Below the pieces are notes generated by a model. The model had not been told where the DNA came from, did no database searches, and saw only the letters and a list, made by a program, of their open reading frames with translations. Of a stretch of 64,000 nt of DNA, positions 15,854 to 25,410 are shown in pieces. The stretch comes from Xanthobacter sp. YC-JY1 (GTDB lineage: Bacteria > Pseudomonadota > Alphaproteobacteria > Rhizobiales > Xanthobacteraceae). The DNA is taken from positions 605,001 to 669,000 of the forward strand of contig NZ_CP032674.1 of NCBI RefSeq assembly GCF_021730305.1. Direction: 5' to 3'. Numbering within the stretch: position 1 is the first letter of the stretch; each line of letters begins with the position of its first letter. The position numbers and the translations under genes are program-made.

Positions 15854-17127
15854 TGAAGCCCCTCGATTTGGCCGGTGACGGCTGCGGTGATGAGGGCGGA
15901 GCGGTATTCCGTAAGCTTTTCGATACTTAGTTGCACTTTGTCTGCCTGAACATCGTGGGCGGCGATGCTGTCGTCGATGTACTTGGCGATCTCGACCTGA
16001 TCAGACGGTGGCGGCAAGGTAACTAGGACCTCTTTCGAGGTCTCGACGTTGAAATGCTGCTGGAGCGCACCCTCTGATCCGATTGCGTATTGAGTGTGAG
16101 CGATATTGCTGTTCAAAAACCAACCCACATATCGCCCGGACGCACAATGCGGGCGCCGTATTATGACCAAGTCGATGCAGTTTGAGCCCGCTAATTCTTC
16201 CGGTACTATGGCTGTAGTTCCTGGCGCGCCTGTGCGGACGGCGACAAGGTCGCCCGCGCGGAGCATAGACTTTATATTAAGATGGTGTCCTTCCTGAGTG
16301 ATGTTCCGGGTATCGGAAAAATCAAATCCCATCGTTCGGATGTTGAGGCCGCGGAGCGCAAGGATACCTTCGTCGGCATAATAGGCGGCTGGCGTTACAA
16401 CGATGCCGACCGTTACGCGCGGAGAGATGTATTTCAACCGCTTCACCTCCCAATGCGCCGGGATCTGGCCCAGCCAGTCGATGTCGCTGTCTTTCATGGG
16501 GGCCGCGGGGTCGAGGCCTTTGGTGACGGCCTGGGTGATGATCGCCTGCCGCTTCTCCGCCAGCCGATCCAGCAGCGCCCGCTTCTTTTCGATCAGCCCA
16601 TCGATCTGCGCCGTCTTTTCATCCAGAAAGGCTGCGATACGCTTCTGAGTTTCGAGGGGTGGCCACTTCCAAGGCAACTTCAAAATGTCGGCAGGAAGAA
16701 CGCGCTGATGGCTGCGCGTGGCCGATTGCACGATGGCTGACAGTCGATCCGTTACCTTCTCGCTGCCCCACAGATAGTAGGCATAGTGCTGGTCAAATTC
16801 GTCAGAACGGATCGGTATGAACTCGCTGGATGCTAAGGTCGGCAACTCGCCTTGCGGCTCGGCGATGCAGATCGTTTTCTTTCGCGGGTTCAGCTTTGAA
16901 ACCAGCAAGGTCGGCGCTCGAATCAGCAACTTGGTGCTGTCAATGTCATCGGCCGGCTCTACCAGCGGACCGCCGGTCTCCTGCACCTGCGGAATGGAAT
17001 AGTGGGCGACCAGTTCGCCCCTAAAGCGTTCTGGAGAGACGGTTTCCCGATATGGATAGCAAAGGAAATCAGCACGAAGCTCCTGCCAATCACTCGGAAA
17101 GTCGGCGAACCAATCAGCGTCACTCAC
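15850..17127 (-). CDS. hsdS: Type I restriction-modification specificity subunit HsdS
   Basis: A 425-aa protein with two target recognition domains separated by long helices. The first helical spacer is KRIAAFLDEKTAQIDGLIEKKRALLDRLAEKRQAIITQAVTKGLD with the usual Ile-Asp-Gly-Leu-Ile pattern, and the second, C-terminal spacer is VEIAKYIDDSIAAHD with IEKLTEYRSALITAAVTGQI. It sets the bipartite DNA target for HsdM and HsdR. It overlaps the hsdM stop by 4 bp. Target sequence cannot be predicted from the protein alone. Confidence 0.95.
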   Translation of the reverse strand: MSDADWFADFPSDWQELRADFLCYPYRETVSPERFRGELVAHYSIPQVQETGGPLVEPADDIDSTKLLIRAPTLLVSKLNPRKKTICIAEPQGELPTLASSEFIPIRSDEFDQHYAYYLWGSEKVTDRLSAIVQSATRSHQRVLPADILKLPWKWPPLETQKRIAAFLDEKTAQIDGLIEKKRALLDRLAEKRQAIITQAVTKGLDPAAPMKDSDIDWLGQIPAHWEVKRLKYISPRVTVGIVVTPAAYYADEGILALRGLNIRTMGFDFSDTRNITQEGHHLNIKSMLRAGDLVAVRTGAPGTTAIVPEELAGSNCIDLVIIRRPHCASGRYVGWFLNSNIAHTQYAIGSEGALQQHFNVETSKEVLVTLPPPSDQVEIAKYIDDSIAAHDVQADKVQLSIEKLTEYRSALITAAVTGQIEGLQ

Positions 17128-19295
17128 GACACTAGCCCCTTAAGCAGCCCGGCAATCTCACTCTCCAGAGCCGCGATGTCCGTCTCGATTTCGGCCAGCG
17201 GGCGCGGCGGCTTATAGACGTAGAAATGCCGATTGATCGGGATTTCGTAGCCGACCTTGGTCTTGCCATAATCAACCCAGGCATCAGGCACATGGGGCAG
17301 CACCTCCGCCGCGATATAGGCGTCGATAGCCTCCCGCATGGCGTCAACCAGATCGTCATTGGGCATGTCCGGTCCGAAGCTCATCGGCAGAGGCAGTGCC
17401 GTGCCGGTCGGCAACGGGATGTTCTCGGTGTCGCGAACTTCGCTATCGGGCTCAGGCTGGCCCTTGCCGTTACGGCAGATTTCAGCTTTCGGGTCGCGCT
17501 CGCCCAGGGCAGCGAAGATCGCCTTCTTGATCGGCACCGGCAGCTTCAGCCCCGCGTGCTTAGCAGCGGCGTCCAAATCTGCCTCGAAACGATCGCGGTT
17601 CATGTAGCGCCCTTTGGGCGCCAGCTTCGCCAGCATGGCGCGGATCGCCGCCTGATGGGCGCGGCCCTCTTCCTCCTCCGCTTCCACGGCTTTGGCGTCT
17701 TTGCGCTTCTTCGACACCGCCAGCCCGGCGAAGACGGATTGGTCATCCAGCCGAGCGATGCGCTCCTCCGTCGCTTCGAAGTTGAGGCGCAAGGGCCGCT
17801 CGACCGTCACTTTGAGGAATCCGAACTCGCGGTTCTCGAAGATGCGGCTAACGACGCGCTCCTCAAGGTTACCGTTGATCGGCACGGTCTCACGCTCCCC
17901 GTCCCGGAAGTTTCCGTAAATCTCTGTCAGTCGGCGAATGTGTGCGTCTGACAGCTCGTTGCGCTTGTTGTTGAGGCTCTTCTTCATCTTGTCAAAGAAG
18001 CGCGTTCCGTCGATCAATTGCACCTTGCCGCGCCGCTCCGCGACCTTGCGGTTGGTGACGAGCCAGACATAGGTGAAGATGCCGGTGTTGTAGAAAAGCT
18101 GGTCAGGCAGGGCGACGATGGCGTCGAGCCAGTCATTTTCGATGATCCAGCGCCGGATATTGGATGGGCCGGACCCGGCATCGCCGCTGAACAGGGGCGA
18201 GCCGTTGAAGATGATAGCGATCTTCGATCCTTCGCCGCCCTTCTCCGGCGGATCCTTCATTTTCGAGATCATGTGCTGGAGGAAAAGGAGCGAGCCGTCA
18301 TTGATCGCGGGCAGGCCCGCGCCGAAACGGCCGGAGAAGCCCAACTCCCCAGCCTCTCTTTCGACGACCTTCTGCTGGTCCTTCCACTCGACACCGAACG
18401 GCGGATTGGCGAGCATGTAATGGAACTGCCGGCCGGGGAAGCCGTCGGAAGTTTTTCCGTCTCCCAATGTGTCTCCGAGGATGATGTGATCTGTTTCCTC
18501 GTCTTTGATGAGCATGTCCGAGCAGCAGATTGCCCAGCTTTCGTCGTTGTATTCCTGCCCATATAGGCCGACATTGGCCTTCGTGTTGCCGGCTCGGATC
18601 GTCTCTTCGGAGACGGACAGCATACCGCCGGTTCCGCAGGCGGGGTCATAGATTTCCCGATAGACGCCGGGTTTGTAGACATCCTCCTCGCCGGTGTAGA
18701 CGAGATGGGTCATCAGCCGGATCACCTCACGCGGGGTGAAATGATCGCCCGCCTCCTCGTTTGCCTGTTCATTGAAACGCATGACGAGGTGCTCGAACAG
18801 GTAGCCCATATCGATGTTGTCGATTCGATTTGGGTGCAGGTCGATACTCGCCATCGCTTGGACGATGGCGTAGAGCCGGTTACTCGAATCGAGTTTCTCA
18901 ATCTGGTCGCCGAACTTGAACTTCTCGAAGATGCGCCGCGCCGTATCGGAGAAGCCGTTGATGTAGGCGACGAGATTGGGCGCGATGTTCTCGCTATCAC
19001 CCAACAGCTTTTGGAAGGTGTAGGGGCTGGTGTTGTAGAGAGGCTGCTTGCGGTCTTGTCCGACGACGCGGGTCAACAGACGGGGAATGGCCTTCTCGGC
19101 CGTGCCGGCGGCGACAAGGCGGGCGTGTTCAGCCAGCACCGCATCTTTAGTCGGCTCCAGCACGCAATCCAGGCGCCGCAGCACCACTATCGGCAGCATG
19201 ACCAGCCGGTATTGCGGCGGGCGATATGGCCCACGCAGCCGGTTGGCGATCTCCAAAATCTTTCCGGCAACTTCCTTGTGACGTTCAGTTAGCAC
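17124..19295 (-). CDS. hsdM: Type I DNA N6-adenine methyltransferase HsdM (long form)
   Basis: A 723-aa methyltransferase. The SAM motif DPACGTGGM is at 218-226 and the N6-adenine motif NPPFG at 297-301; the N-terminal HsdM helical domain precedes them. It is roughly 200 residues longer than common HsdM proteins: after about residue 520 a charged linker (KAVEAEEEEGRAHQ) leads into an extra C-terminal domain ending with a coiled-coil (RPLAEIETDIAALESEIAGLLKG). First gene of the operon, divergent from abiEi. It methylates host DNA at the target set by HsdS. Confidence 0.93.
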   Translation of the reverse strand: MLTERHKEVAGKILEIANRLRGPYRPPQYRLVMLPIVVLRRLDCVLEPTKDAVLAEHARLVAAGTAEKAIPRLLTRVVGQDRKQPLYNTSPYTFQKLLGDSENIAPNLVAYINGFSDTARRIFEKFKFGDQIEKLDSSNRLYAIVQAMASIDLHPNRIDNIDMGYLFEHLVMRFNEQANEEAGDHFTPREVIRLMTHLVYTGEEDVYKPGVYREIYDPACGTGGMLSVSEETIRAGNTKANVGLYGQEYNDESWAICCSDMLIKDEETDHIILGDTLGDGKTSDGFPGRQFHYMLANPPFGVEWKDQQKVVEREAGELGFSGRFGAGLPAINDGSLLFLQHMISKMKDPPEKGGEGSKIAIIFNGSPLFSGDAGSGPSNIRRWIIENDWLDAIVALPDQLFYNTGIFTYVWLVTNRKVAERRGKVQLIDGTRFFDKMKKSLNNKRNELSDAHIRRLTEIYGNFRDGERETVPINGNLEERVVSRIFENREFGFLKVTVERPLRLNFEATEERIARLDDQSVFAGLAVSKKRKDAKAVEAEEEEGRAHQAAIRAMLAKLAPKGRYMNRDRFEADLDAAAKHAGLKLPVPIKKAIFAALGERDPKAEICRNGKGQPEPDSEVRDTENIPLPTGTALPLPMSFGPDMPNDDLVDAMREAIDAYIAAEVLPHVPDAWVDYGKTKVGYEIPINRHFYVYKPPRPLAEIETDIAALESEIAGLLKGLVS

Positions 19296-19619
19296 GATTC
19301 CCCCTAGTCAAATCAGCGCAGTACAGTCAGGTGCCGTGTCTCGTGATTTGGGGAAGTGTATAAAAGATCCGAGGAAATCAGGGAAGATAGCGGTAGCTCC
19401 CTGTCTTGGGGCGAGCAGCGGCGGTTGAGCCGCGGCCGCAGTCCGATATTGAAAATTTCCGCCCTCGAAGCGGATTTTTCGGGACCACTCGGGGTAGCCG
19501 GCCCTCTCTTTGGCGGTGGTGGGGAGGTTTATAAAATTTGCGAAATACATAGCAAAGTTTAGCATATTTGAAAAAATGTAAACTCGACATGGGTTTGAAA
19601 ATCGGCCAAAATACCAAGC
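19296..19619. other. Divergent intergenic region between hsdM and abiEi
   Basis: About 320 bp with no convincing gene. It is AT-richer near abiEi (19540-19600), where both promoters would be expected. An 85-codon minus-strand open frame (19308-19565) has no recognisable motif and low-complexity composition, so I treat it as noncoding. Confidence 0.6.
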
Positions 19620-20408
19620 ATGGATATGCGTTCTGGCGGTAAGCTAAACCGACTCCAGCAGGAGCTCCCGGAAGGGCTTCTGGCCGATGCCGCCTGGATG
19701 GAGGCTCACGGCTATTCGTCGGCACTGCGCAGCCAGTATGTTCGCGCGGGCTGGCTCGATAGCCCGGCCCGGCGCGTCTATCGCCGGTCACGCACGCCAC
19801 TCACCTGGCAGCAGGTGGCCGTCTCGCTCCAGACGGTGCTGGACCTTCCGCTGACCGTTGGCGGGCGCACCGCGCTCGAACAGCAGGGTTACGCCCACTA
19901 CCTTTCGACAGCCGTGCGCGAGGTTCACCTCTACGGGCCGAAGCGCCCGCCGACCTGGCTGGCGGACCTACCGCTCGACGTGACCTTTCATTGGCACAAC
20001 AGCCTGCGGCTGTTTCCCGGCGGCGCCGACGCACCGCCCGAGTCAGGCCCGGTCATGGTCAGCGCCGGCGGCCTGACCTTACCTGTCCGCTATTCCAGCA
20101 AGGAGCGCGCCGTTCTCGAATTGCTCGACGAACTGCCCGAGCATGAAAGCTTTTATCAGGCCGACGCCTTGATGGAGGGGCTGAGCGATCTGAGCCCACG
20201 CCGTTTGCAAGCCCTACTGGAGGCTTGCGCCAGCGTGAAGGTGAAGCGGCTTTTTCTCTACTTCGCCGACCGCCACCGCCATGCGTGGCGATCCCGGCTC
20301 GATGTATCCCGCGTCGATCTGGGTTCGGGCAAGCGCGTCCTCGCTAAAGGCGGGAAGCTCGATCCGCGCTACAACATCACCGTGCCGTCCGATCTTGGAG
20401 GTCCGTGA
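19620..20408 (+). CDS. abiEi: AbiEi-like antitoxin of a type IV toxin-antitoxin system
   Basis: A 262-aa protein with an N-terminal winged-helix segment (LPEGLLADAAWMEAHGYSSALRSQYVRAGWL, then RRVYRR) and the AbiEi core (VGGRTALEQQGYAHYL, then SSKERAVLELLDEL). AbiEi proteins counter the AbiEii nucleotidyltransferase and repress their own promoter. Its stop overlaps the GTG start of abiEii by 4 bp. The pair typically gives abortive phage resistance and element maintenance. Confidence 0.88.
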   Translation: MDMRSGGKLNRLQQELPEGLLADAAWMEAHGYSSALRSQYVRAGWLDSPARRVYRRSRTPLTWQQVAVSLQTVLDLPLTVGGRTALEQQGYAHYLSTAVREVHLYGPKRPPTWLADLPLDVTFHWHNSLRLFPGGADAPPESGPVMVSAGGLTLPVRYSSKERAVLELLDELPEHESFYQADALMEGLSDLSPRRLQALLEACASVKVKRLFLYFADRHRHAWRSRLDVSRVDLGSGKRVLAKGGKLDPRYNITVPSDLGGP

Positions 20409-21331
20409 AGTTCATGGCCTTCCTGGACACATATCGGCAGCAGGTCGCCCTGCTCATTCGCGTCCTTCCTTTCGTGGCGGAGGAGCGGACTTTCGCGCTC
20501 AAGGGCGGCACCGCGATCAACCTGTTTGTGCGCGACATGCCGCGCCTCTCGGTGGACATCGACCTGACCTATCTGCCGGTCGAAGATCGGGCCGCATCGC
20601 TCGCGGCAATCAACGCCGCCATGCTGAGGATCAAGGGACGGATCGAGCGGGCGATCCCTGTCGCGCGCGTCAATGCTTCGCGTTCCGCCGCCGAGAATAT
20701 CGTCACCAAGCTGATCGTTCGGACGAACGGCGTGCAGATCAAGATCGAGGTGACGCTAGTGCTCCGTGGTGCGGTCTATGATCCCATTGTAATGAGCGTG
20801 GTGCCCGTTGTCGAAGACGCCTTCGGCTTCGCCGAAATGCAGGTCGTGTCATTCGCCGACCTCTACGCGGGCAAGATCGTGGCGGCCTTCGACCGCCAGC
20901 ATCCGCGCGATCTCTTCGACGTGCGCAGCCTCTTGGCAAACGAGGGCGTCGGCGAAGAGTTGCGCCGCGCCTTTCTGGTCTACGTCATCAGTCACAACCG
21001 TCCGATGGCCGAAGTTCTCGCCCCGACCCGCAAGGTGCTGGAGGAGGAGTTTGCGCGGGGCTTCGCCGGCATGACTCTGGAGCCTGTCGCGCTCGCGGAC
21101 CTTGAGGCCGCGCGGGAAGCGATCATCGCCGCGATGGTGGCCGAAATGCCGGAAGACCACCGGCGCTTCCTTTCCGGTTTCAAACGCGGCGAACCGGCTT
21201 GGGCACTTCTCGGGATACCGGAAGCCCAGCATCTGCCCGCCGTCATATGGAAGCAGCACAACCTCGCCCAGTTGCCCGATGCCAAACGGCGCGAGTTGGT
21301 CGATGCATTGGAGCGCGTTCTCCTTCCCTGA
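20405..21331 (+). CDS. abiEii: AbiEii-type nucleotidyltransferase toxin
   Basis: A 308-aa nucleotidyltransferase. The fold's glycine motif is KGGTAINLF (about 33-41) and the catalytic acidic pair is D51-x-D53 in SVDIDLTY; the downstream DLYAGKIVAAFDRQHPRDLFDV motif is typical of AbiEii/JHP933-like toxins. It starts at GTG 20405 inside the abiEi stop (4-bp overlap). Known relatives block growth by modifying tRNA or related substrates; the precise target here is unknown. Convergent with traD. Confidence 0.9.
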   Translation: MKFMAFLDTYRQQVALLIRVLPFVAEERTFALKGGTAINLFVRDMPRLSVDIDLTYLPVEDRAASLAAINAAMLRIKGRIERAIPVARVNASRSAAENIVTKLIVRTNGVQIKIEVTLVLRGAVYDPIVMSVVPVVEDAFGFAEMQVVSFADLYAGKIVAAFDRQHPRDLFDVRSLLANEGVGEELRRAFLVYVISHNRPMAEVLAPTRKVLEEEFARGFAGMTLEPVALADLEAAREAIIAAMVAEMPEDHRRFLSGFKRGEPAWALLGIPEAQHLPAVIWKQHNLAQLPDAKRRELVDALERVLLP

Positions 21332-21373
21332 CCGCAACGCGATCGATGGGCGTGTCATTTGATGGGCTGATGC

Positions 21374-21592
21374 TCAGTTATTCTCGAACGCCTGCTTTCC
21401 CTTCGCAACCCACAGCGCCAGCGCCTTGTCGCGCTCTTCGCTTCGGAGCTTGTCGGCCATCCAGAGCAGTGCGCCGTAGATCATGGCGCGATCATCGCCG
21501 GTCAGGTCCACGATCCCGGCCTTAACCACGAGGCCGCCGAGTTCGATCAGATGCCGCGTCCGCCTGCGACGCTCGACCTGCCAGGTGCGCAT
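21374..21592 (-). CDS. traD: Conjugal transfer protein TraD (Ti-type, small)
   Basis: A 72-aa protein: MRTWQVERRRRTRHLIELGG, then VVKAGIVDLTGDDRAMIYGALLWMADKL. This matches the small TraD of rhizobial plasmids (not the coupling protein of F). Start at 21592, one base after the traC stop; the longer open frame upstream is out-of-frame traC sequence. It likely helps relaxosome formation with TraC and TraA. Confidence 0.85.
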   Translation of the reverse strand: MRTWQVERRRRTRHLIELGGLVVKAGIVDLTGDDRAMIYGALLWMADKLRSEERDKALALWVAKGKQAFENN

Positions 21593-21593
21593 A

Positions 21594-21920
21594 TCATTCC
21601 GCGCCCGCGCTCCCTGATGCCGGTTGCGCGCCGCCCGGTTGCGGTTGAGCGCCACCAACGTCGCGGTCAGACGCTGATGCAGTTCGGCGTGTCCGCCCCT
21701 GAAAGAACGCGGCGCCACGCTTCGCCCATGCCTCCCTCTTTCCGGCGTCCTTGGTTTCGGCCAGCACAATCAGCGCGCCCGCCAGTTCGTCGGCGGTCAG
21801 CGCGTCGGCCCCTGTGGAGATGACCAACTCGCCGAGTTGCTGCACTTTGCGGGCCTTCAAGTCCCGTGCCTTGTCTTCCAGCGATTTCAGTTCTGCATCG
21901 AAGTCCCGTGGTTTGCGCAT
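21594..21920 (-). CDS. traC: Conjugal transfer protein TraC (Ti-type)
   Basis: A 108-aa protein: MRKPRDFDAELKSLEDKARDL, then RKVQQLGELVISTGADALTADELAGALI and EAWAKRGAAFFQG, the TraC family of Ti and rhizobial plasmids, thought to assist the relaxase at oriT. Start at 21920 has GGAG about 9 bp upstream; an ATG at 21932 is also possible. Divergent from traA with oriT in between, the standard Ti arrangement. No traG follows traD, so this element lacks its own coupling protein. Confidence 0.85.
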   Translation of the reverse strand: MRKPRDFDAELKSLEDKARDLKARKVQQLGELVISTGADALTADELAGALIVLAETKDAGKREAWAKRGAAFFQGRTRRTASASDRDVGGAQPQPGGAQPASGSAGAE

Positions 21921-22029
21921 CATCGTCTCCATAAGCTGTCGATTGAGCGATGATAGTTGAGCGCCTGCCGAAATGCTTTAAGGGTGACGGGACGGCCTGG
22001 AACGGCGCGATCAGTCCCGAGAAATTAGT

Positions 22030-22075
22030 TTCGAGGGCGCGCTTATACGTCGTTCCGACGCGCGCTTCGCCATGG
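22030..22075. other. oriT of the mobilizable element (IncQ/Ti-type nic region)
   Basis: GAGGGCGCGCTTATACG at 22033-22049 closely resembles the nic core of Ti and IncQ origins (GGGCGCAATTATACGTCGC in Ti plasmids); the complement contains TAAGCGCGCCCT, comparable with the IncQ nick region. A small hairpin CGTCG-TTC-CGACG follows directly. Its place between divergent traC and traA is the place of oriT in this family. Confidence 0.75.
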
Positions 22076-22091
22076 TGATGTTCGGATCGCG

Positions 22092-25058
22092 ATGGCGATC
22101 TATCATCTTCACGTCAAGGTCATTGGCCGCAAGGCCGGCTCCAGCGCGGTGGCGTCCGCAGCTTACCGCTCGGCCTCGCGGCTGCGCGACGCGCGGATTG
22201 ATCGCGTTCAGGACTTCTCGTCGAAGCGCGGTGTCGTGCACTCAGAGGTGTTGCTGCCCGACGGGGCGCCCGAGATGTGGCGCGACCGCGAGCGGCTGTG
22301 GAACGATGTCGAAGCCTTCGAGGTGAGGAAGGACGCCCAGCTCGCCCGCGAGGTCGAGTTTGCCCTGCCGCGCGAGATGAGTCAGGCGCAGGGGATCGCG
22401 CTCGCCCGTGACTTCGTCGAGGCGGAGTTCGTCGATCTCGGCATGATCGCCGATCTCAATGTGCATTGGGATAAGGGCGAGGACGGCATGGCCAAACCCC
22501 ATGCCCATGTGATGCTCACGATGCGCTCGGTTGACGAGGACGGCTTCGGTCCGAAGGTGCGGGAGTGGAACGCGACCGAGATGGTGGAACGCTGGCGCGA
22601 GCGGTGGGCCGAACTCGCCAATGAGCGGCTGGCCGAGCTCGATATCGACGCGCGCATCGATCATCGCAGCCTGGAAGCCCAAGGCATCGCGCTGGAGCCG
22701 CAGAGCCAGATCGGCGCGCCCGCCCAGCGGATCGAAGCGGAGGGGGCGGAGGGGATAGAAGCCGCCGATCGGGCGGAACTGCATCGGGAGATCGCGCGCG
22801 GCAATGGCGCGCGCATCATCGCCGATCCGTCACTGGCACTGGAGGCCATCACCCATCAGCAATCGACCTTCACCCGGCGCGATATGGCGCGCTTCGCGCA
22901 CCGTCACAGCGACGGCATCGAGCAGTTCAACGAGGTGATGGGTGCGATGGGCCGTGAGCCCGATCTCGTCGAGCTCCGCAAGGACGGACGCGGCGAGGAC
23001 CGCTTCACGACGCGTCAGATGATCGAGGCCGAGCAGCGTCTGCACAGGGCTGCCGGGCTCATGGCGGACCGCGAACGCCATGCCGTAAAGGATACAGAGA
23101 GGAAGGCGGCTCTTCAGCGTGCTGAGCAGCGTGGCCTTGTTCTCTCCGGTGAGCAGTCTGACGCGCTGGCGCACATCACAGGCACGCGCGATCTCGGCAT
23201 TGTCGTCGGCTATGCCGGGACGGGGAAGAGCGCCATGCTGGGTGTCGCGCGCGAGGCCTGGGAGGCGGCCGGTATGGAGGTTCGCGGCGTCGCGCTGTCC
23301 GGCATCGCGGCGGAAAATCTGGAGAGCGGATCGGGCATCACCTCCCGAACGATCACCAGCCTCGAACATGGCTGGGGGCAAGGCCGGGATCTGCTCACCT
23401 CGCGCGATGTTCTGGTGATCGACGAGGCCGGCATGGTTGGCACGCGCCAGCTGGAGCGCGTGCTGTCCCATGCTGCGGATGTTGGCGCCAAGGTGGTGCT
23501 GGTTGGCGATCCGCAGCAGTTGCAATCCATCGAGGCGGGAGCGGCCTTCCGGTCCCTCGTGGAGCGTCACGGTGGCGCGGAGATCAGCGAGGTACGCCGC
23601 CAGCGCGAGGACTGGCAGCGCGACGCCACGCGCGATCTGGCGACTGGCAGGATCGACGATGCTATCCAGGCCTATGAGAGGAATGGCATGGTCCATGCCG
23701 CTCAAGCGCGGGAGCAGGCGCGGGGCGAGCTGATCGAGCGTTGGGACCGCGACCGGCAGGCCGCACCAGACCGTAGCCGCATCATCCTCACCCACACCAA
23801 TGACGAGGTGCGCGCCCTCAACCAGGCCGCCCGCGCGCGGATGCGGGAGGCCGGCGATCTCGGCGAGGAGGTGCGCGTCACCGTCGAGCGCGGCGCGCGT
23901 TCCTTCGCCAGTGGCGACCGTGTGATGTTCCTGCAGAACGAGCGCGGGCTCGGAGTGAAGAACGGCACGCTCGGCACCATCGTAGAGGTCAGCGCGCAGT
24001 CCATGTCCGTGCGTATTGATCATGGCCGGTCCGTCGCCTTCGACTTGAAGGACTACGACCGCATCGACCATGGCTATGCCGCCACCATTCACAAGGCGCA
24101 GGGCATGACGGTGGACCGCACCCATGTGCTGGCCACGCCCGGCCTGGATGCCCATTCCAGCTATGTCGCCCTCTCGCGCCACCGCGACGGCATGGAGCTG
24201 CACTTTGGCCGCGACGACTTCGCGGATGGGAACCGGCTGGTGCGCACCCTGTCGCGCGACCGGGCCAAGGACATGGCGTCCGACTACGAGCGGTCCGACC
24301 CGGCGCGGGACTATGCCGAGCGGCGCGGCATCACCTTCCGCCAGCGCGTCGTGGAGATGGCGCGCAGGGTCCCGGAGAAGCTGCGCGACCTAGTCGACAC
24401 GCTCAGGCCGTCCGTGGATATGGCACGAGAAGCGCCAGCTGTGCGCGATGAGCTAGGAAACAAAGTCAGGCCAATCACCCAGGAGCGTCCCGAGGATCCA
24501 GAGGCGGTGCTGCGGCAGGCGCGAACCCGCGCGCTTGTTCGGCATGCCCGTGCGTGGGACGCGATCCTCTCTACGGCCGACGCGACCGGCCAGGGAACGC
24601 CCGAGCAGATTCGCGAACTCTCCGACGCCCGCAAGGAGTTCGAGCAAGTGCGTCCCCATGGCTGGCGGGATGCGGAGGCGGCCTATGAGAAGAACCCGGA
24701 GCTGGTGCACGAGGCGGCCGGCGGCAAGCTCAATCGCACCATTCGCGCCCTCCAGCTCGAAACGGAAATCCGGACCGATCCGGAGCGCCGCGCCGGTCAA
24801 TTTGTCGAGCGCTGGAAGAAGCTCGACCAGCAGCGTCAACGCCAGTACAGCGACGGCGATTACTCCGGCTACAAGGCTACCCGCGTCCAGATGGGCAACA
24901 TGGCGCGGAGCCTGGAGCGCGACCCGCAGCTCGAATCCCTGCTCGCTACGCGTAAGAAGGAACTGGGCATCAGCACCGAGACCGGTCGCAGTCTGGGTCG
25001 CGAACTCGCCCGGAGCCACGGCATCGACTTCGACCGCAGCCTTGGCCTTGGGCTCTAA
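22092..25058 (+). CDS. traA: TraA relaxase-helicase (MobQ, Ti-type)
   Basis: A 988-aa bifunctional conjugative relaxase. Relaxase domain: Tyr25 in ASAAYRSASR and the metal-binding histidines H125, H137 and H139 in NVHWDKGEDGMAKPHAHVML. Helicase domain: Walker A GYAGTGKS at 373-380, motif II VIDEAGM near 442-448, VGDPQQL, and the C-terminal motif YAATIHKAQGMTVDRTHV. It nicks oriT and unwinds the transferred strand. It appears intact. Because the element has no type IV secretion genes, transfer would need a helper conjugation system. Confidence 0.95.
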   Translation: MAIYHLHVKVIGRKAGSSAVASAAYRSASRLRDARIDRVQDFSSKRGVVHSEVLLPDGAPEMWRDRERLWNDVEAFEVRKDAQLAREVEFALPREMSQAQGIALARDFVEAEFVDLGMIADLNVHWDKGEDGMAKPHAHVMLTMRSVDEDGFGPKVREWNATEMVERWRERWAELANERLAELDIDARIDHRSLEAQGIALEPQSQIGAPAQRIEAEGAEGIEAADRAELHREIARGNGARIIADPSLALEAITHQQSTFTRRDMARFAHRHSDGIEQFNEVMGAMGREPDLVELRKDGRGEDRFTTRQMIEAEQRLHRAAGLMADRERHAVKDTERKAALQRAEQRGLVLSGEQSDALAHITGTRDLGIVVGYAGTGKSAMLGVAREAWEAAGMEVRGVALSGIAAENLESGSGITSRTITSLEHGWGQGRDLLTSRDVLVIDEAGMVGTRQLERVLSHAADVGAKVVLVGDPQQLQSIEAGAAFRSLVERHGGAEISEVRRQREDWQRDATRDLATGRIDDAIQAYERNGMVHAAQAREQARGELIERWDRDRQAAPDRSRIILTHTNDEVRALNQAARARMREAGDLGEEVRVTVERGARSFASGDRVMFLQNERGLGVKNGTLGTIVEVSAQSMSVRIDHGRSVAFDLKDYDRIDHGYAATIHKAQGMTVDRTHVLATPGLDAHSSYVALSRHRDGMELHFGRDDFADGNRLVRTLSRDRAKDMASDYERSDPARDYAERRGITFRQRVVEMARRVPEKLRDLVDTLRPSVDMAREAPAVRDELGNKVRPITQERPEDPEAVLRQARTRALVRHARAWDAILSTADATGQGTPEQIRELSDARKEFEQVRPHGWRDAEAAYEKNPELVHEAAGGKLNRTIRALQLETEIRTDPERRAGQFVERWKKLDQQRQRQYSDGDYSGYKATRVQMGNMARSLERDPQLESLLATRKKELGISTETGRSLGRELARSHGIDFDRSLGLGL

Positions 25059-25186
25059 CCCGTCCGATGTACCGCCGCCGGTTCGCCACGCCCCACCAGC
25101 ACCGTTCATCCACTTGCCGGTCGGCGGTCCCATGCCTTGTCTTGCGCAAGCGCCCTCAGGCGCATCCAGCAGGAGGCAGCACCGCC

Positions 25187-25387
25187 ATGCAGACACCAGA
25201 GCGTATCATACGCCTGAAGACCGTCCTCGCCCGCACCGGCCTGTCCCGTTCCACCATCTATCGCAAGATTGCCGAGGGGACCTTCCCCGCACAACTAAAG
25301 ATTAGCACCAACGGCGCCGGCTGGCGGGAATCCGACATCGACCGATGGGTTGCCGATCCGCCGCGATGGCGGGCCACCCACGACTGA
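25187..25387 (+). CDS. AlpA-family regulator / excisionase-like protein
   Basis: A 66-aa MerR-like winged-helix protein: MQTPERIIRLKTVLARTGLS followed by RSTIYRKIAEGTFPAQLKIS and WRESDIDRWVADPP, a typical AlpA. Start at 25187 has AGGAGG upstream; the longer frame is unsupported. AlpA proteins control integrase expression and excision. Its 3' end faces the integrase 3' end (23-bp gap), so both belong to the recombination module. Confidence 0.85.
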   Translation: MQTPERIIRLKTVLARTGLSRSTIYRKIAEGTFPAQLKISTNGAGWRESDIDRWVADPPRWRATHD

Positions 25388-25410
25388 CAGAATGGACGGG
25401 GAAGCATCAC

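Noticed and set aside
19308-19565. 85-codon minus-strand frame upstream of hsdM
   Set aside because: No motif or ribosome site; lies in the expected divergent promoter region.
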